In this document: positions 33,507-41,926 of the stretch, in pieces
How positions within the stretch are numbered: position 1 is the stretch's first letter
Layout of the letters: each line of letters starts with the position of its first letter
NCBI RefSeq assembly: GCF_024972775.1
Contig: NZ_CP092282.1
Span: 2,225,001 to 2,289,000 of the forward strand
Length of the DNA: 64,000 nt
Origin: Dehalobacter sp. DCM
GTDB lineage: Bacteria; Bacillota; Desulfitobacteriia; Desulfitobacteriales; Syntrophobotulaceae
Direction of reading: 5' to 3'
Notes under the pieces: model-generated
The model's input: the letters and a program-made list of their open reading frames with translations, nothing else
The model's database searches: none
Told to the model about the DNA's origin: nothing
Position numbers and translations under genes: made by a program

Positions 33507-34922
33507 ATGCCTGCGCTAACTGCTTTTCGCAGTATATTGACTTTCGCCCTTGCGGTGTTATATCTGGGTAATGTTTTCTTGAGCTTACCTTTGCTTAATC
33601 TGATCATTATGCTATTACTGGTCATGATCATTATCCTGAGCTTTCCGTTTGTTTCCGGCTCTTCAAAAATCATTGCGTATGTCACATTTTTTGCAGGCAT
33701 CATTCTTTTAGTCGCATATAAAGCGCCACTTAGTGTGTGGACACACGCCCTTGAAGAAAATTTATACCTTGTAGTTATGTTCGCCGTGGTGCCGCTGATT
33801 GGGATACCCTTCAAACATGGCGGTTATTTTGATGCTTTGCAGCGGTCTTTCCAACTTTACGTCAATACAGATACCCGCTTTTATTTGCTCGTTAGTTTTT
33901 TATCGACTTTTGTCGGGATACTGGTCAATCTGGCTGTGGTTCCTATGGTTTATCAAATCAGCAAAGCCAGTGCAAGAAGCAAAAATATAAAGTTGTTAAG
34001 TTCTGCGTTAAGCAGGGGGTTTACGACGTGTACAATCTGGGCACCAACAACTGCTGCTGTGGCATTAGTACTTCAAGCTACCGGAACGGATTGGATTCAT
34101 TTTTTCCCGTACGCACTTTTATGCGGTATACTCTGCGGGATCGTTGGATTAGGTCTCAATCAATGGGAGCAAGGAAATAGATTAAAAAGTAGAAATGATT
34201 TGGAACAAATAAATATCAAGGAAAGCAGCACGTTGAATCAGGATATCGCACTTTCTGCACCGGCCGGACAGTGGCAAAAACTAATTGAATTAGCAGTATG
34301 GTCGATAATATTAATTGCGTCAATAGCAGTTATATCCCATTTAACCGGAATCAAAACAATTACTGTTGTGTCGATGGCCTCCCTGGTTATCCCGTTCCTA
34401 TGGATGGGGACGATTAAACGCCTTCCGGATTTGCGCAAGGCGGTGAAGGAGGAATATTATCGCGTTAGTTTGCCAAAGTTAAAGAATGAGATCATTCTAT
34501 TTATGGGAGCCGGATTACTTGCAACGAGTATCGCTTACTCCCATATCGGCAATATAGTGCCTGGTTTTTTTGATCTGTTCATTGGAGAGAATATTATCCT
34601 GTTATCATATGCAATTATCTTCATTACCGTCATATTATCAGTAATCGGTGTTCACCCGATCATCTCAGTTGCTATTTTCAGCAGTACGATCCATGCTGCC
34701 GCGTATCATATCAGTCCGGCGTATATGGCCGTGATCCTCGCCATGAGCTGGGCGATGGGGATTACCGTATCTCCGTCCGGTGCTATGGTCATAGGTATTT
34801 CCGGCTTGACTGGTGTATCACCAGCAACAATAGGACCGCGCTGGAATCTTATCTACGTGGTGATTTCGACGATCGTCGCCATTTTAGCTCTGACGGTCAT
34901 CCGCTTAACAGGGCTGTTATAA
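33507..34922 (+). CDS. Multi-pass membrane protein, transporter-like
   Basis: The protein has about 471 residues from ATG 33507, preceded by AAAGGAG; 33477 would be an earlier start without such a site. It has about 11-12 transmembrane helices in two halves separated by a hydrophilic loop (about 215-250). Features such as TTCTIWAPTTAAVAL in the first half and SPSGAMVIGISGLTGVSPATIGPRWN near the end resemble the re-entrant loops of ion-transporter superfamily carriers (DctM/GntP-like), but I cannot name a family. It lies downstream of cphA on the same strand, so uptake of an amino acid or organic acid is possible. Confidence 0.6.
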   Translation: MPALTAFRSILTFALAVLYLGNVFLSLPLLNLIIMLLLVMIIILSFPFVSGSSKIIAYVTFFAGIILLVAYKAPLSVWTHALEENLYLVVMFAVVPLIGIPFKHGGYFDALQRSFQLYVNTDTRFYLLVSFLSTFVGILVNLAVVPMVYQISKASARSKNIKLLSSALSRGFTTCTIWAPTTAAVALVLQATGTDWIHFFPYALLCGILCGIVGLGLNQWEQGNRLKSRNDLEQINIKESSTLNQDIALSAPAGQWQKLIELAVWSIILIASIAVISHLTGIKTITVVSMASLVIPFLWMGTIKRLPDLRKAVKEEYYRVSLPKLKNEIILFMGAGLLATSIAYSHIGNIVPGFFDLFIGENIILLSYAIIFITVILSVIGVHPIISVAIFSSTIHAAAYHISPAYMAVILAMSWAMGITVSPSGAMVIGISGLTGVSPATIGPRWNLIYVVISTIVAILALTVIRLTGLL

Positions 34923-34980
34923 TCAAACGATACAATTTCTGAATGAATACACTATTTTGATTTGGAAAGGGGTAAAGCAT

Positions 34981-35094
34981 ATGAGATTTTGCTGGACGAC
35001 GATCAATGTACTGAATATGGAGGATTCATTGAATTTCTAGTTTTTCTTTGTAACAGATCCAAATGGACTGCAAATACAGTTTGTAGAGCATTAA
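34981..35094 (+). pseudogene. Glyoxalase/VOC-family gene remnant with internal deletion
   Basis: An ATG behind GGAAAGGGG starts MRFCWTTINVLNMEDSLNF and stops at TAG. In another frame the sequence at once continues FVTDPNGLQIQFVEH and a stop. The two pieces are the first and last strands of a VOC (vicinal oxygen chelate, glyoxalase I-like) protein; the middle of about 90-100 residues is missing. The join also shifts the frame. The intact start and ribosome site suggest the loss is recent. Confidence 0.8.
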
Positions 35095-35125
35095 CATCTG
35101 TTTCTTGCTATTTATGTTATGAGGG

Positions 35126-35156
35126 GGCGCAACTAAGCATAAAGTTTTGTTGCGCC
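35126..35156 (+). other. Hairpin GGCGCAAC/GTTGCGCC
   Basis: Perfect 8-bp stem (35126-35133, 35149-35156) just after the VOC remnant, followed by GCTTTGT; possibly the old terminator of that gene. Confidence 0.45.
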
Positions 35157-35178
35157 GCTTTGTCACGTTCAGGAAATT

Positions 35179-35205
35179 AAGCCTGTCCATAATCCAAACA
35201 GGCTT
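35179..35205 (-). terminator. Hairpin downstream of the DUF456 gene
   Basis: AAGCCTGT/ACAGGCTT stem (35179-35186, 35198-35205). On the minus strand it follows the DUF456 gene at 43 bp, but the T-run after it is weak. Confidence 0.45.
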
Positions 35206-35247
35206 AGAAATTGTTCATATTCGATTATCCTCAAGACGTACATTTGT

Positions 35248-35727
35248 TTAGAAGATTTTGAGAAAAAAATAGGCGATCATAATGATTTCTGCAGTAACTT
35301 TTACCGCTGTGCCGCCGAGGACACCAATCAGGGTACCAAAACCAACCCGGAGGGTCTTATTGAGTTCTGTGCCGCGAATAAGTTCTGTGACGACGGCGCC
35401 CGCGAAAGGACCGATAACAATCCCCAGAGGTCCAAATACGATAATTCCTAAAATTGTCCCGATAACAGCACCCCAAGCCGCCTGCTTACTCCCACCAAAG
35501 CGTTTGGTGCCAATCGCTGAAGCAAAGTAATCGACCATAAACAAAACAATGACGACAAGCGCTTGCAGGATGAAGAAATAGGCATGCAATGTTGTAAAAT
35601 GTGTCATGAATCCGTATATGAGCATACCGGCATAAATGAGTATTACACCGGGCAGCACTGGTAGCACCGTACCTACAAGGCCGGCAATAAACAAGATAAT
35701 CGCTATGACTAAAGCAAATGTTTCCAA
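35248..35727 (-). CDS. DUF456 family membrane protein
   Basis: The 159-residue protein has about five transmembrane helices and the repeated small-residue pattern of DUF456 (GTVLPVLPGVILIYAGML at about 19-36; FGGSKQAAWGAVIGTILGIIVFGPLGIVIGPFAGAVVTEL at about 77-116). The glycine-rich second half is typical. The role is not known. The gene stands alone; GGGGGTATTGATTT precedes the ATG. Confidence 0.85.
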   Translation of the reverse strand: METFALVIAIILFIAGLVGTVLPVLPGVILIYAGMLIYGFMTHFTTLHAYFFILQALVVIVLFMVDYFASAIGTKRFGGSKQAAWGAVIGTILGIIVFGPLGIVIGPFAGAVVTELIRGTELNKTLRVGFGTLIGVLGGTAVKVTAEIIMIAYFFLKIF

Positions 35728-35792
35728 ATCAATACCCCCTTTAGTAGTCAGCTTACCAAATAATTATTAAATTATGATTAGAAACAGATGAT

Positions 35793-35825
35793 AAAAGAAA
35801 AAAAGCGGACACCGGGATCCGCTTT
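35793..35825 (-). terminator. Terminator of the minus-strand MFS gene
   Basis: AAAGCGGA/TCCGCTTT stem (35802-35809, 35818-35825); on the minus strand a run of T follows (complement of the A-run at 35796-35804). Confidence 0.85.
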
Positions 35826-35897
35826 CAGATTTCAATATTATGGATGATAGGTTGGGCCGCTGGAAAGCTATAGTTGTTTTATGAAAGACAAAGTAGT

Positions 35898-37079
35898 TTA
35901 AGAAATAGAACTATTTTGTCTTTCTGGACTGGGCGTTTGTTTATATTGATAGAAGATAAGAAGAAACGCACCAATCACTAAGAGAATCATCGATACGCAT
36001 ACCGGGAACCAGACATTGTTTTGACTGGAGATATTTTGCACCAATGCCATGTAATAGGGGGAAAAGAACATACCGCCGTTCATAAGGGCGATCACCATGC
36101 CCGTTGCCATACCAATACTGGCAGGGGGCGCGATCGCACCAATCTCGACGATAACTGCCGGCATGACGGTGGAGAAACCAATACCAGTGACTAATGATCC
36201 GAGAGCGAAGATAATTATATTCCCGGCAAAATCGGCGAATCCTAAGCCAGCGGCGGTAATGAGGAGGCCCAAAGCAATAGTATATTTGGCAGTTAATTTA
36301 TAGACATTGCCAAACACCAACCCGGCAAGCATGCCGCCGGCTGTAAACAGAGAAAGAACGAGTCCGGCTAAGGCCGGTGAACCTAGGCTGCGTTCAGCCA
36401 TTATCGTGGATATATTCAGCACCATCGTATAATTTAGCATGACCATGATACCGAACATTAGGGTATAGCCGTAGACAGCAAAGGGCATACGCAGTTTTTC
36501 TTTATGGTGGTCGTTTTCTATCTCTTTATCGGGTTCGGGAAGAAGTAGGATCACAAGCAGAAGAGGAATAATCGCGATTAGGTGTACTAAAAATGTGTAT
36601 TGCCAGCTGATAGCACAGAGGAACCCGCTGGCTAACTGCATCATAATGCCGCCGCTCATAACAAAAACATTACCGATGCCTACTAAATTAACGCGATCTT
36701 GTCCATGATAAAACTTAAGCACTAAAGCATTTCCCATCGGGGAAATAATGCCGATACCGATCCCAAATAACACTCTTGAAAGCAAGATAGATGTGAAATT
36801 ACTCAGAAAAAAGGGGGTAATGCCTCCGATAATGAATAGAATGATACCGATAATATTCATTGTCCGAAATTTTACTTTCTTTCCGGCTAAAGCCCCGGAG
36901 ATGAGAGCGACCGGGATCATCAACAAACAGGGCAAGGTTTGGGCCAGTACAATGGTACTGAAAGGAATTTCCGGGAAAGCGGCAGAAAGTCTGTGTAGTG
37001 CCGGAATTACTAGAGTTGGTGCCATATTTAAGAAAAAAATAGATAGTATGGATACTTTCAGGGTCACGTTCTTATTCAT
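35898..37079 (-). CDS. MFS transporter, 12 TM
   Basis: The 393-residue protein has 12 predicted transmembrane helices, with the motif A-like loop between TM2 and TM3 reading ISGALAGKKVKFRTMN (about residues 60-75) and a central cytoplasmic loop (about 185-200, PEPDKEIENDHHKEK). Family members export drugs or take up small molecules; the substrate is not predictable. GGAGGAGAAAC precedes the ATG. A good promoter (37142-37170) and a terminator (35793-35825) frame it as a single-gene unit. Confidence 0.87.
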   Translation of the reverse strand: MNKNVTLKVSILSIFFLNMAPTLVIPALHRLSAAFPEIPFSTIVLAQTLPCLLMIPVALISGALAGKKVKFRTMNIIGIILFIIGGITPFFLSNFTSILLSRVLFGIGIGIISPMGNALVLKFYHGQDRVNLVGIGNVFVMSGGIMMQLASGFLCAISWQYTFLVHLIAIIPLLLVILLLPEPDKEIENDHHKEKLRMPFAVYGYTLMFGIMVMLNYTMVLNISTIMAERSLGSPALAGLVLSLFTAGGMLAGLVFGNVYKLTAKYTIALGLLITAAGLGFADFAGNIIIFALGSLVTGIGFSTVMPAVIVEIGAIAPPASIGMATGMVIALMNGGMFFSPYYMALVQNISSQNNVWFPVCVSMILLVIGAFLLIFYQYKQTPSPERQNSSIS

Positions 37080-37141
37080 GTGTTTCTCCTCCGAAAACCA
37101 GGCAATTGATTAGAAAAATAACAAATTTTTATATTGTTAAC

Positions 37142-37170
37142 ACTATACTTGATTTGAGTGGAAATTACAA
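37142..37170 (-). promoter_or_regulatory. Promoter of the MFS gene
   Basis: Minus strand: TTGTAA (37170-37165), 17 bp, TATAGT (37147-37142), about 63 bp before the start codon. Confidence 0.6.
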
Positions 37171-37171
37171 G

Positions 37172-37205
37172 CAAAACACCATTTCTTCACAGAAACGGTG
37201 TTTTG
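37172..37205 (-). terminator. Hairpin after the NlpC/P60 gene
   Basis: CAAAACACC/GGTGTTTTG stem (37172-37180, 37197-37205) with inner TTTCT/AGAAA pairing, placed 49 bp after the stop of the NlpC/P60 gene and just before the MFS promoter. Confidence 0.6.
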
Positions 37206-37253
37206 AGTAAAAGAGGAGATAAGTCAGCTATTTATAATGACGGGTTACCTTGG

Positions 37254-38456
37254 TTAATACCGTCTGGCGCCAAGGTAACGTGAAGATAGAGAACTCAGAC
37301 TGGAAACGGTGACACCGTATGAATAATTATAGGCGTGGACAAATTTTCCGCTGCCGACATATATCCCAACGTGGGAAGCACCGGAAGAATAAGTTGAGAA
37401 GAAGACTAAATCACCCGGCTGAAGATCACTTTTGGCTACTGACGTTCCTGAAGCAAACTGGGCAAATGATGAATGGGGAAGGTTAACCCCGGCTGCCTTA
37501 TAAACGTACATGACAAAACCGGAACAGTCAAAACCTTTCGGGCTGCTGCCGCCAAAAACATACGGTGAACCAACATAACTTAAGGCATAATCAACGACAT
37601 CAGAATAACTTCGGCCACTGATCGAAGCACTTGAGGCGACGGTGAGGGCCCGGGCGGACGGCCCGACAGCAATAACTTCATCGACAGCCTTTTTAACTAT
37701 TTTTTCGGAAATGACCTGCTGCTTGATTATTTTACCGTTTTGTTGTTCATAGCTGGTGGTTACCGATTTAAGACCTTTGCTGCCCTGGGTAATGACTTTC
37801 TTCTGCGCGTAGGCAAGGGTATAGTCTTTCTTGGTTATGGTGCTATAAGGTATCGCTTCTTCTGTCGTCTCGGTTCCTTTGCAGATAATGGTCAGAGTTT
37901 TTTTGTCGATTAAATCGTTTAATACCTGTTCCGGAGATTGAATACGGTCTAAAGATACAGTTGTCAGATTAGAAGTAACCGCTTCTTTGATAGTGGTTTC
38001 AGTAACGACATTCGTAGCGGAAGGTGCGTTAAAGTAATTTTCATATCTTTGGAGGATCGTATCAATGTCCGCAGCCGACAGTACAACCGCGACAACGGAT
38101 CCATCGATCTCCAACTCATAGGCCGCATAGGACTGATTTAGTTTTGTTTCGAGATTATTTTTTTTCAGCGAATTTTGCAGATATTCCGCGTTGTTTACTG
38201 TAACGTCGTCATAGGTGACAATATAGGATCCCGAAGCAGCTTTTTTGATCAGGTCATTTCCGGTATTTTGATCGGAAACAAATCCAATTTTCTGACCATT
38301 GACTGTTACAGCAACCACATGGATCGGTTTTGCCAGATAAAAAGCAAACGATCCGATAAACAACAGAGAAATAAATAAACCACCGATTATTCGCGGTGAT
38401 TTCCATGAGTTTCTCACCTTGCTCAGACATACCTGAACAAACTGTTTAAAACGCAT
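37254..38456 (-). CDS. NlpC/P60 peptidoglycan endopeptidase with G5-like domain
   Basis: The 400-residue protein has an N-terminal membrane anchor or signal (about 24-44), a region of repeated alpha/beta units (about 50-190), a G5-like domain (about 195-270; TTEEAIPYSTITKKDYTL, GKIIKQQVISEKIV) and a C-terminal NlpC/P60 domain (about 285-400). Catalytic residues are the Cys of GFDCSGFVMY and the His of SASHVGIYVG with a second His in KFVHAY. It would cut D-Glu/meso-DAP stem peptides at the cell surface. AAAGGTGA precedes the ATG. A ydaO-type c-di-AMP riboswitch occupies its leader, so expression is tied to osmotic/c-di-AMP signalling. Confidence 0.93.
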   Translation of the reverse strand: MRFKQFVQVCLSKVRNSWKSPRIIGGLFISLLFIGSFAFYLAKPIHVVAVTVNGQKIGFVSDQNTGNDLIKKAASGSYIVTYDDVTVNNAEYLQNSLKKNNLETKLNQSYAAYELEIDGSVVAVVLSAADIDTILQRYENYFNAPSATNVVTETTIKEAVTSNLTTVSLDRIQSPEQVLNDLIDKKTLTIICKGTETTEEAIPYSTITKKDYTLAYAQKKVITQGSKGLKSVTTSYEQQNGKIIKQQVISEKIVKKAVDEVIAVGPSARALTVASSASISGRSYSDVVDYALSYVGSPYVFGGSSPKGFDCSGFVMYVYKAAGVNLPHSSFAQFASGTSVAKSDLQPGDLVFFSTYSSGASHVGIYVGSGKFVHAYNYSYGVTVSSLSSLSSRYLGARRY

Positions 38457-38467
38457 CCCAGTTTCAC

Positions 38468-38606
38468 CTTTCTTAGCTTACGAGGTTAGTTGACGGATTC
38501 GGACTAAAGGTTAAGCCCTACGCGTTGTTCGCGATTCACCCCATTGGAATTTAATATCCCCCGTTCCGGGAAAAACATCCCGGACTCAGCTCGTATTCAA
38601 TTAATC
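38468..38606 (-). ncRNA. c-di-AMP riboswitch (ydaO-yuaA type)
   Basis: Read on the minus strand, the leader of the NlpC/P60 gene contains the conserved ydaO blocks in order: a GAGTCCGGGATG.. helix, GGGGTGAATC, GTAGGG, and the highly conserved TCCGAATCCGTCAACTAACC..CGTAAGC close to the start codon. This class binds cyclic di-AMP and turns off genes for cell-wall remodelling and osmolyte/potassium uptake, often NlpC/P60 peptidases. The recognition is by primary-sequence blocks, with no folding done. Confidence 0.88.
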
Positions 38607-38684
38607 TCTTAATTATAATAGTTTAATTAATTTATATATATTCGACGACGAAAAAAAATGTCCTGCCAAAAATAAAAATAAGAG

Positions 38685-38718
38685 AGGCTTCTCAGGTTAA
38701 AGAATACCTGAAAAGCCT
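38685..38718 (-). terminator. Bidirectional terminator after the TrpB2 gene
   Basis: AGGCTTCTCAGGT/ACCTGAAAAGCCT stem (38685-38697, 38706-38718, one mismatch) flanked by T-rich tracts in both directions. It lies between trpB2 and the riboswitch. Confidence 0.75.
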
Positions 38719-38788
38719 TTTATTTGATTTTCTATGGATTGCGATATTTAAGCAAACTGGGCTGCCTATGCAACATGATGTAATATAT

Positions 38789-40159
38789 TTATAAGTTGAC
38801 GTTAGGCAAAGTGGCAAATCCTTTTTCGAGATCTTCATCTGAAGGAACATAATCCGTCATGGTTCCGGAATTATAACTCATATAGGCTGCCATATCAAAG
38901 TAGCCGGTTCCGGTTAAACCAAAAAGTATGGTTTTCTTTTCGCCGCTTTCTTTGCACTTGATAGCTTCATCAATAGCCCCCCGTATGGCATGGGCAGATT
39001 CCGGTGCAGGTAAAGTACCTTCAGAGCGAGCAAAAAGGGTAGCAGCGTCAAATACTTTGGTTTGTTCCACAGAACGCGCTGTCATATAACCGTCATGATA
39101 CAATTTGGATACGATGCCGCTCATACCGTGGTAACGAAGACCTCCGGCATGATTCGGCGAGGGAATAAAGCCGGATCCCAACGTATACATCTTAATGAGA
39201 GGTGTTGTTTTTCCTGTGTCACCAAAATCATAGGCGTATCTTCCTCTGGTCAAAGACGGACAGGAGGCAGGCTCGACACCAATGAATTCGATGTTATTCT
39301 TGCCTTTAATCTTATCGCCCATAAATGGCCCGACTAAACCGCCATAATTTGATCCGCCACCGATACAGCCGATAATCATATCCGGTTGAATGTCATACTT
39401 TTCGCAGGCGGTTTTTGTTTCTTCACCAATGATGGATTGGTGAAGGAGAACATGGTCGAGTACACTGCCCAGAACATAACGGCAGTCCGGTGTTTTCACG
39501 GCTGTCTCGATTGCTTCGGAAATAGCGCAGCCTAACGAGCCGCCGGTTCCGGGGTTTTCTGATAAAATCTTTCTGCCGATTTCTGTGGTGTCGGAAGGTG
39601 AAGGTATGACTTTTCCGCCATAGGTCTCGATCACCGCCTTGCGATATGGTTTTTGTTCTGCCGAGACTTTGACCATATAGACAGTCAGCGGCAGATCATA
39701 AAAAGCACAGGCCATGGCCAGCGCAGTGCCCCATTGTCCGGCACCAGTTTCTGTGGTCAGAGCAGCTAAGCCTTGTTTTTTGGCGTAATAAACCTGAGCC
39801 GCGGCCGAATTTAACTTATGGGAGCCGGATGTATTTGTCCCTTCAAACTTATAATAGATCTCTGCAGGCGTATCCAATAATTTTTCCAAATTATACGCCC
39901 TGATCAGGGGTGAAGGACGGTACATTTTGTAAAAGTCACGAATGCCTTCGGGTATTTCGATATAGAGATCACTATTATTTAATTCCTGGGCAATCAATTC
40001 ATCACAAAAAATGGGACGAAGTTCATCGGCTGTGATTGGCTGCAGTGTACCCGGATGGATAAATGGGGGAGGCAGTTCCTTCATAACAGCTTTCACGTTG
40101 TACCAGTTCTTAGGCATCTCATCTTCGGTTAAGTAAATTTTGTAGGGGATATTTGCCAT
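38789..40159 (-). CDS. trpB2: Tryptophan synthase beta-like PLP enzyme (TrpB2)
   Basis: The 456-residue protein is a fold-type II PLP enzyme of the TrpB2 group. The PLP lysine is in GSHKLNSAAAQ (about residues 112-122), the catalytic-region acid in TTETGAGQWG (about 134-143), the phosphate loop CIGGGSNYGG (about 265-274), and the C-terminal LFGLTGTGYFD is conserved. TrpB2 joins indole or indole-3-glycerol-phosphate-derived indole to serine; it does not need TrpA contacts, and no trpA is adjacent. AAAGGAATGAAG precedes the ATG. A T-box leader with a Trp (UGG) specifier precedes it, which supports a tryptophan-related role independently of homology. Confidence 0.93.
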   Translation of the reverse strand: MANIPYKIYLTEDEMPKNWYNVKAVMKELPPPFIHPGTLQPITADELRPIFCDELIAQELNNSDLYIEIPEGIRDFYKMYRPSPLIRAYNLEKLLDTPAEIYYKFEGTNTSGSHKLNSAAAQVYYAKKQGLAALTTETGAGQWGTALAMACAFYDLPLTVYMVKVSAEQKPYRKAVIETYGGKVIPSPSDTTEIGRKILSENPGTGGSLGCAISEAIETAVKTPDCRYVLGSVLDHVLLHQSIIGEETKTACEKYDIQPDMIIGCIGGGSNYGGLVGPFMGDKIKGKNNIEFIGVEPASCPSLTRGRYAYDFGDTGKTTPLIKMYTLGSGFIPSPNHAGGLRYHGMSGIVSKLYHDGYMTARSVEQTKVFDAATLFARSEGTLPAPESAHAIRGAIDEAIKCKESGEKKTILFGLTGTGYFDMAAYMSYNSGTMTDYVPSDEDLEKGFATLPNVNL

Positions 40160-40254
40160 ACATCTTCATTCCTTTCATATTCATAGAGTTTACAATTTCA
40201 TAATGGATATCCCTGCTGTTTGTATTTTCTTGTCAGTCCGGGGTGTACAATATA

Positions 40255-40520
40255 AAAAAGTCTTTATCCAATATTATCGGACAAAGACTTATAATCTCTG
40301 CGGTACCACCCAAATTGCGTATGCACGCCGCTCATTCGTATACTAACATATACGCTCTATAACTAACGGGTAGAGTTTCCGGCAAGCTTACTTGATTTTC
40401 AGCTGAGCCCTCATGAGGCCATTCACACAGGCCCAATACCGCAATCACACCAGCTGCGGTTCTCTGCATTGTTGGGTTATCCATGTTACTTTTCTCAATC
40501 ATCGGTTTATAATTATGAAT
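40255..40520 (-). ncRNA. T-box leader, tryptophan specifier
   Basis: On the minus strand the leader shows stem I with AGAGAA and GAAUGGCCUC, where the specifier codon UGG (40421-40419) follows the usual GAA; the antiterminator T-box sequence GGGTGGTACCGCAG (about 40312-40298); and a terminator stem AAGTCTTTGTCC/GGATAAAGACTT (40290-40279, 40269-40258) with a T-run. Uncharged tRNA-Trp would favour read-through into trpB2. A consensus promoter is just upstream. Confidence 0.93.
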
Positions 40521-40527
40521 TTTCTTG

Positions 40528-40556
40528 ATTTTATATGGAAATCATCTTTTTGTCAA
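40528..40556 (-). promoter_or_regulatory. Sigma-A promoter of the T-box/trpB2 transcript
   Basis: Minus strand: TTGACA (40556-40551), 17 bp, TAAAAT (40533-40528); transcription would start at the 5' edge of the T-box. Confidence 0.85.
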
Positions 40557-40710
40557 GAGGGTATTATCATAATTTTGTTAGTTTTCTTAGTTTCATGATT
40601 TTCAGGATATTTCTTAATGCTTCTGGTGCGTAAATGTTCCGGTAAATAATTGCAGCTGACGCGTATTAATGGTATTTTCATAGGAAGCATAATTAATTGG
40701 GGGGGAAAGC

Positions 40711-41901
40711 ATGCTCACTAAGATTAATGTAACGGAATTGAACCACCGCTTGAATGCATTTTGCGGCATCATGGATAGTACTTATCCGGACTGGGATACC
40801 GGGCTGATCATAAACAGGGTCAATCAATACTATTTTACGGGTACGATGCAGGATGGCCTGTTAGTTATTAAAAAAGACCGGACAGGGTATTATTTTGCCC
40901 GAAGGAGTTATGAACGGGCGAAGGATGAGTCATTATTTTTAAATATTTATCCTATGGAAAGTTACCGCGATGCGGTTAAAGTCATCGGGGCCGAATGCGG
41001 CAATACCTATTTGGAATTGGAAGTTGTTCCGGTTGCCATGCTGGAGAGACTAAAAAAATACTTTTCAATGCCAAGCATCCGTGGACTTGATCAGGAGATT
41101 TCTCTGACAAGAGCGGTAAAAAGTCCGTATGAACTGGAACGAATGATTAATTCGGGGAAATTACATAAGGAAATCCTGACGAATATTGTACCGTCTTTAT
41201 TAACAGAGGGCATGAGCGAAGCGGATCTTGTTGTCGATCTTTACGCTCACATGGTAAAAATCGGGCACCATGGCGTGAGTCGCTTCGCGATGTTCCAAAA
41301 CGAAATTGTCTGCGGACAAATCGGCTTTGGTGAAAGTTCGCTCTATCCTACTAATTTTGACGGCCCGGGTGGCGCTTATGGAATGTCACCGGCTGTTCCG
41401 GTCCTTGGCAGCAGAGAGCGAAAGCTGAAAAAAGGTGATTTAGTGTTTGTTGATATCGGGTTTGGTGTCGACGGGTATCATACCGATAAAACACAGGTTT
41501 ATCAATTTGGTGCCAAGCCGAGTCCAGACGTTATCGCAGCTCATCGCGGTTGTATTGAAGTAGAGAATCGTCTTGCAGAGCAATTAATGCCCGGTGCCAT
41601 ACCCTCAGTAATTTATGCGTTGGTAATGAATAGCCTTAGCACGCAATTTCTACAGAACTTTATGGGTTACGGAAAACGACAGGTTAAATTTTTGGGTCAT
41701 GGTATCGGGTTGAATGTGGATGAGTTGCCGGTGATAGCCAATGGTTTTGACTTGCCGTTACAGCAAAATATGGTCATTGCCCTTGAACCCAAAAAAGGAA
41801 TCCAGAATGTCGGCATGGTCGGTGTAGAAGATACCTATACCGTCACCCCCAACGGCGGAAACTGCCTTACCGGCGGTGGCTCAGATATCATCATTGTCTA
41901 G
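40711..41901 (+). CDS. M24 family Xaa-Pro aminopeptidase-like metallopeptidase
   Basis: The 396-residue protein has an N-terminal creatinase-like domain (about 1-140) and a C-terminal pita-bread domain. The five metal ligands of M24 enzymes are in place: Asp in VFVDIGFG, Asp in HTDKT, His in FLGHGIGL, Glu in ALEPKKG and Glu in GVEDT. Such proteins remove N-terminal residues before proline or act on related dipeptides. GGGGGGAAAGC precedes the ATG. The beta-carbonic anhydrase gene follows within 25 bp, so the two are probably co-transcribed, although no functional link is known. Confidence 0.9.
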   Translation: MLTKINVTELNHRLNAFCGIMDSTYPDWDTGLIINRVNQYYFTGTMQDGLLVIKKDRTGYYFARRSYERAKDESLFLNIYPMESYRDAVKVIGAECGNTYLELEVVPVAMLERLKKYFSMPSIRGLDQEISLTRAVKSPYELERMINSGKLHKEILTNIVPSLLTEGMSEADLVVDLYAHMVKIGHHGVSRFAMFQNEIVCGQIGFGESSLYPTNFDGPGGAYGMSPAVPVLGSRERKLKKGDLVFVDIGFGVDGYHTDKTQVYQFGAKPSPDVIAAHRGCIEVENRLAEQLMPGAIPSVIYALVMNSLSTQFLQNFMGYGKRQVKFLGHGIGLNVDELPVIANGFDLPLQQNMVIALEPKKGIQNVGMVGVEDTYTVTPNGGNCLTGGGSDIIIV

Positions 41902-41926
41902 AGAATAATTCATGGAGGACGATTGC

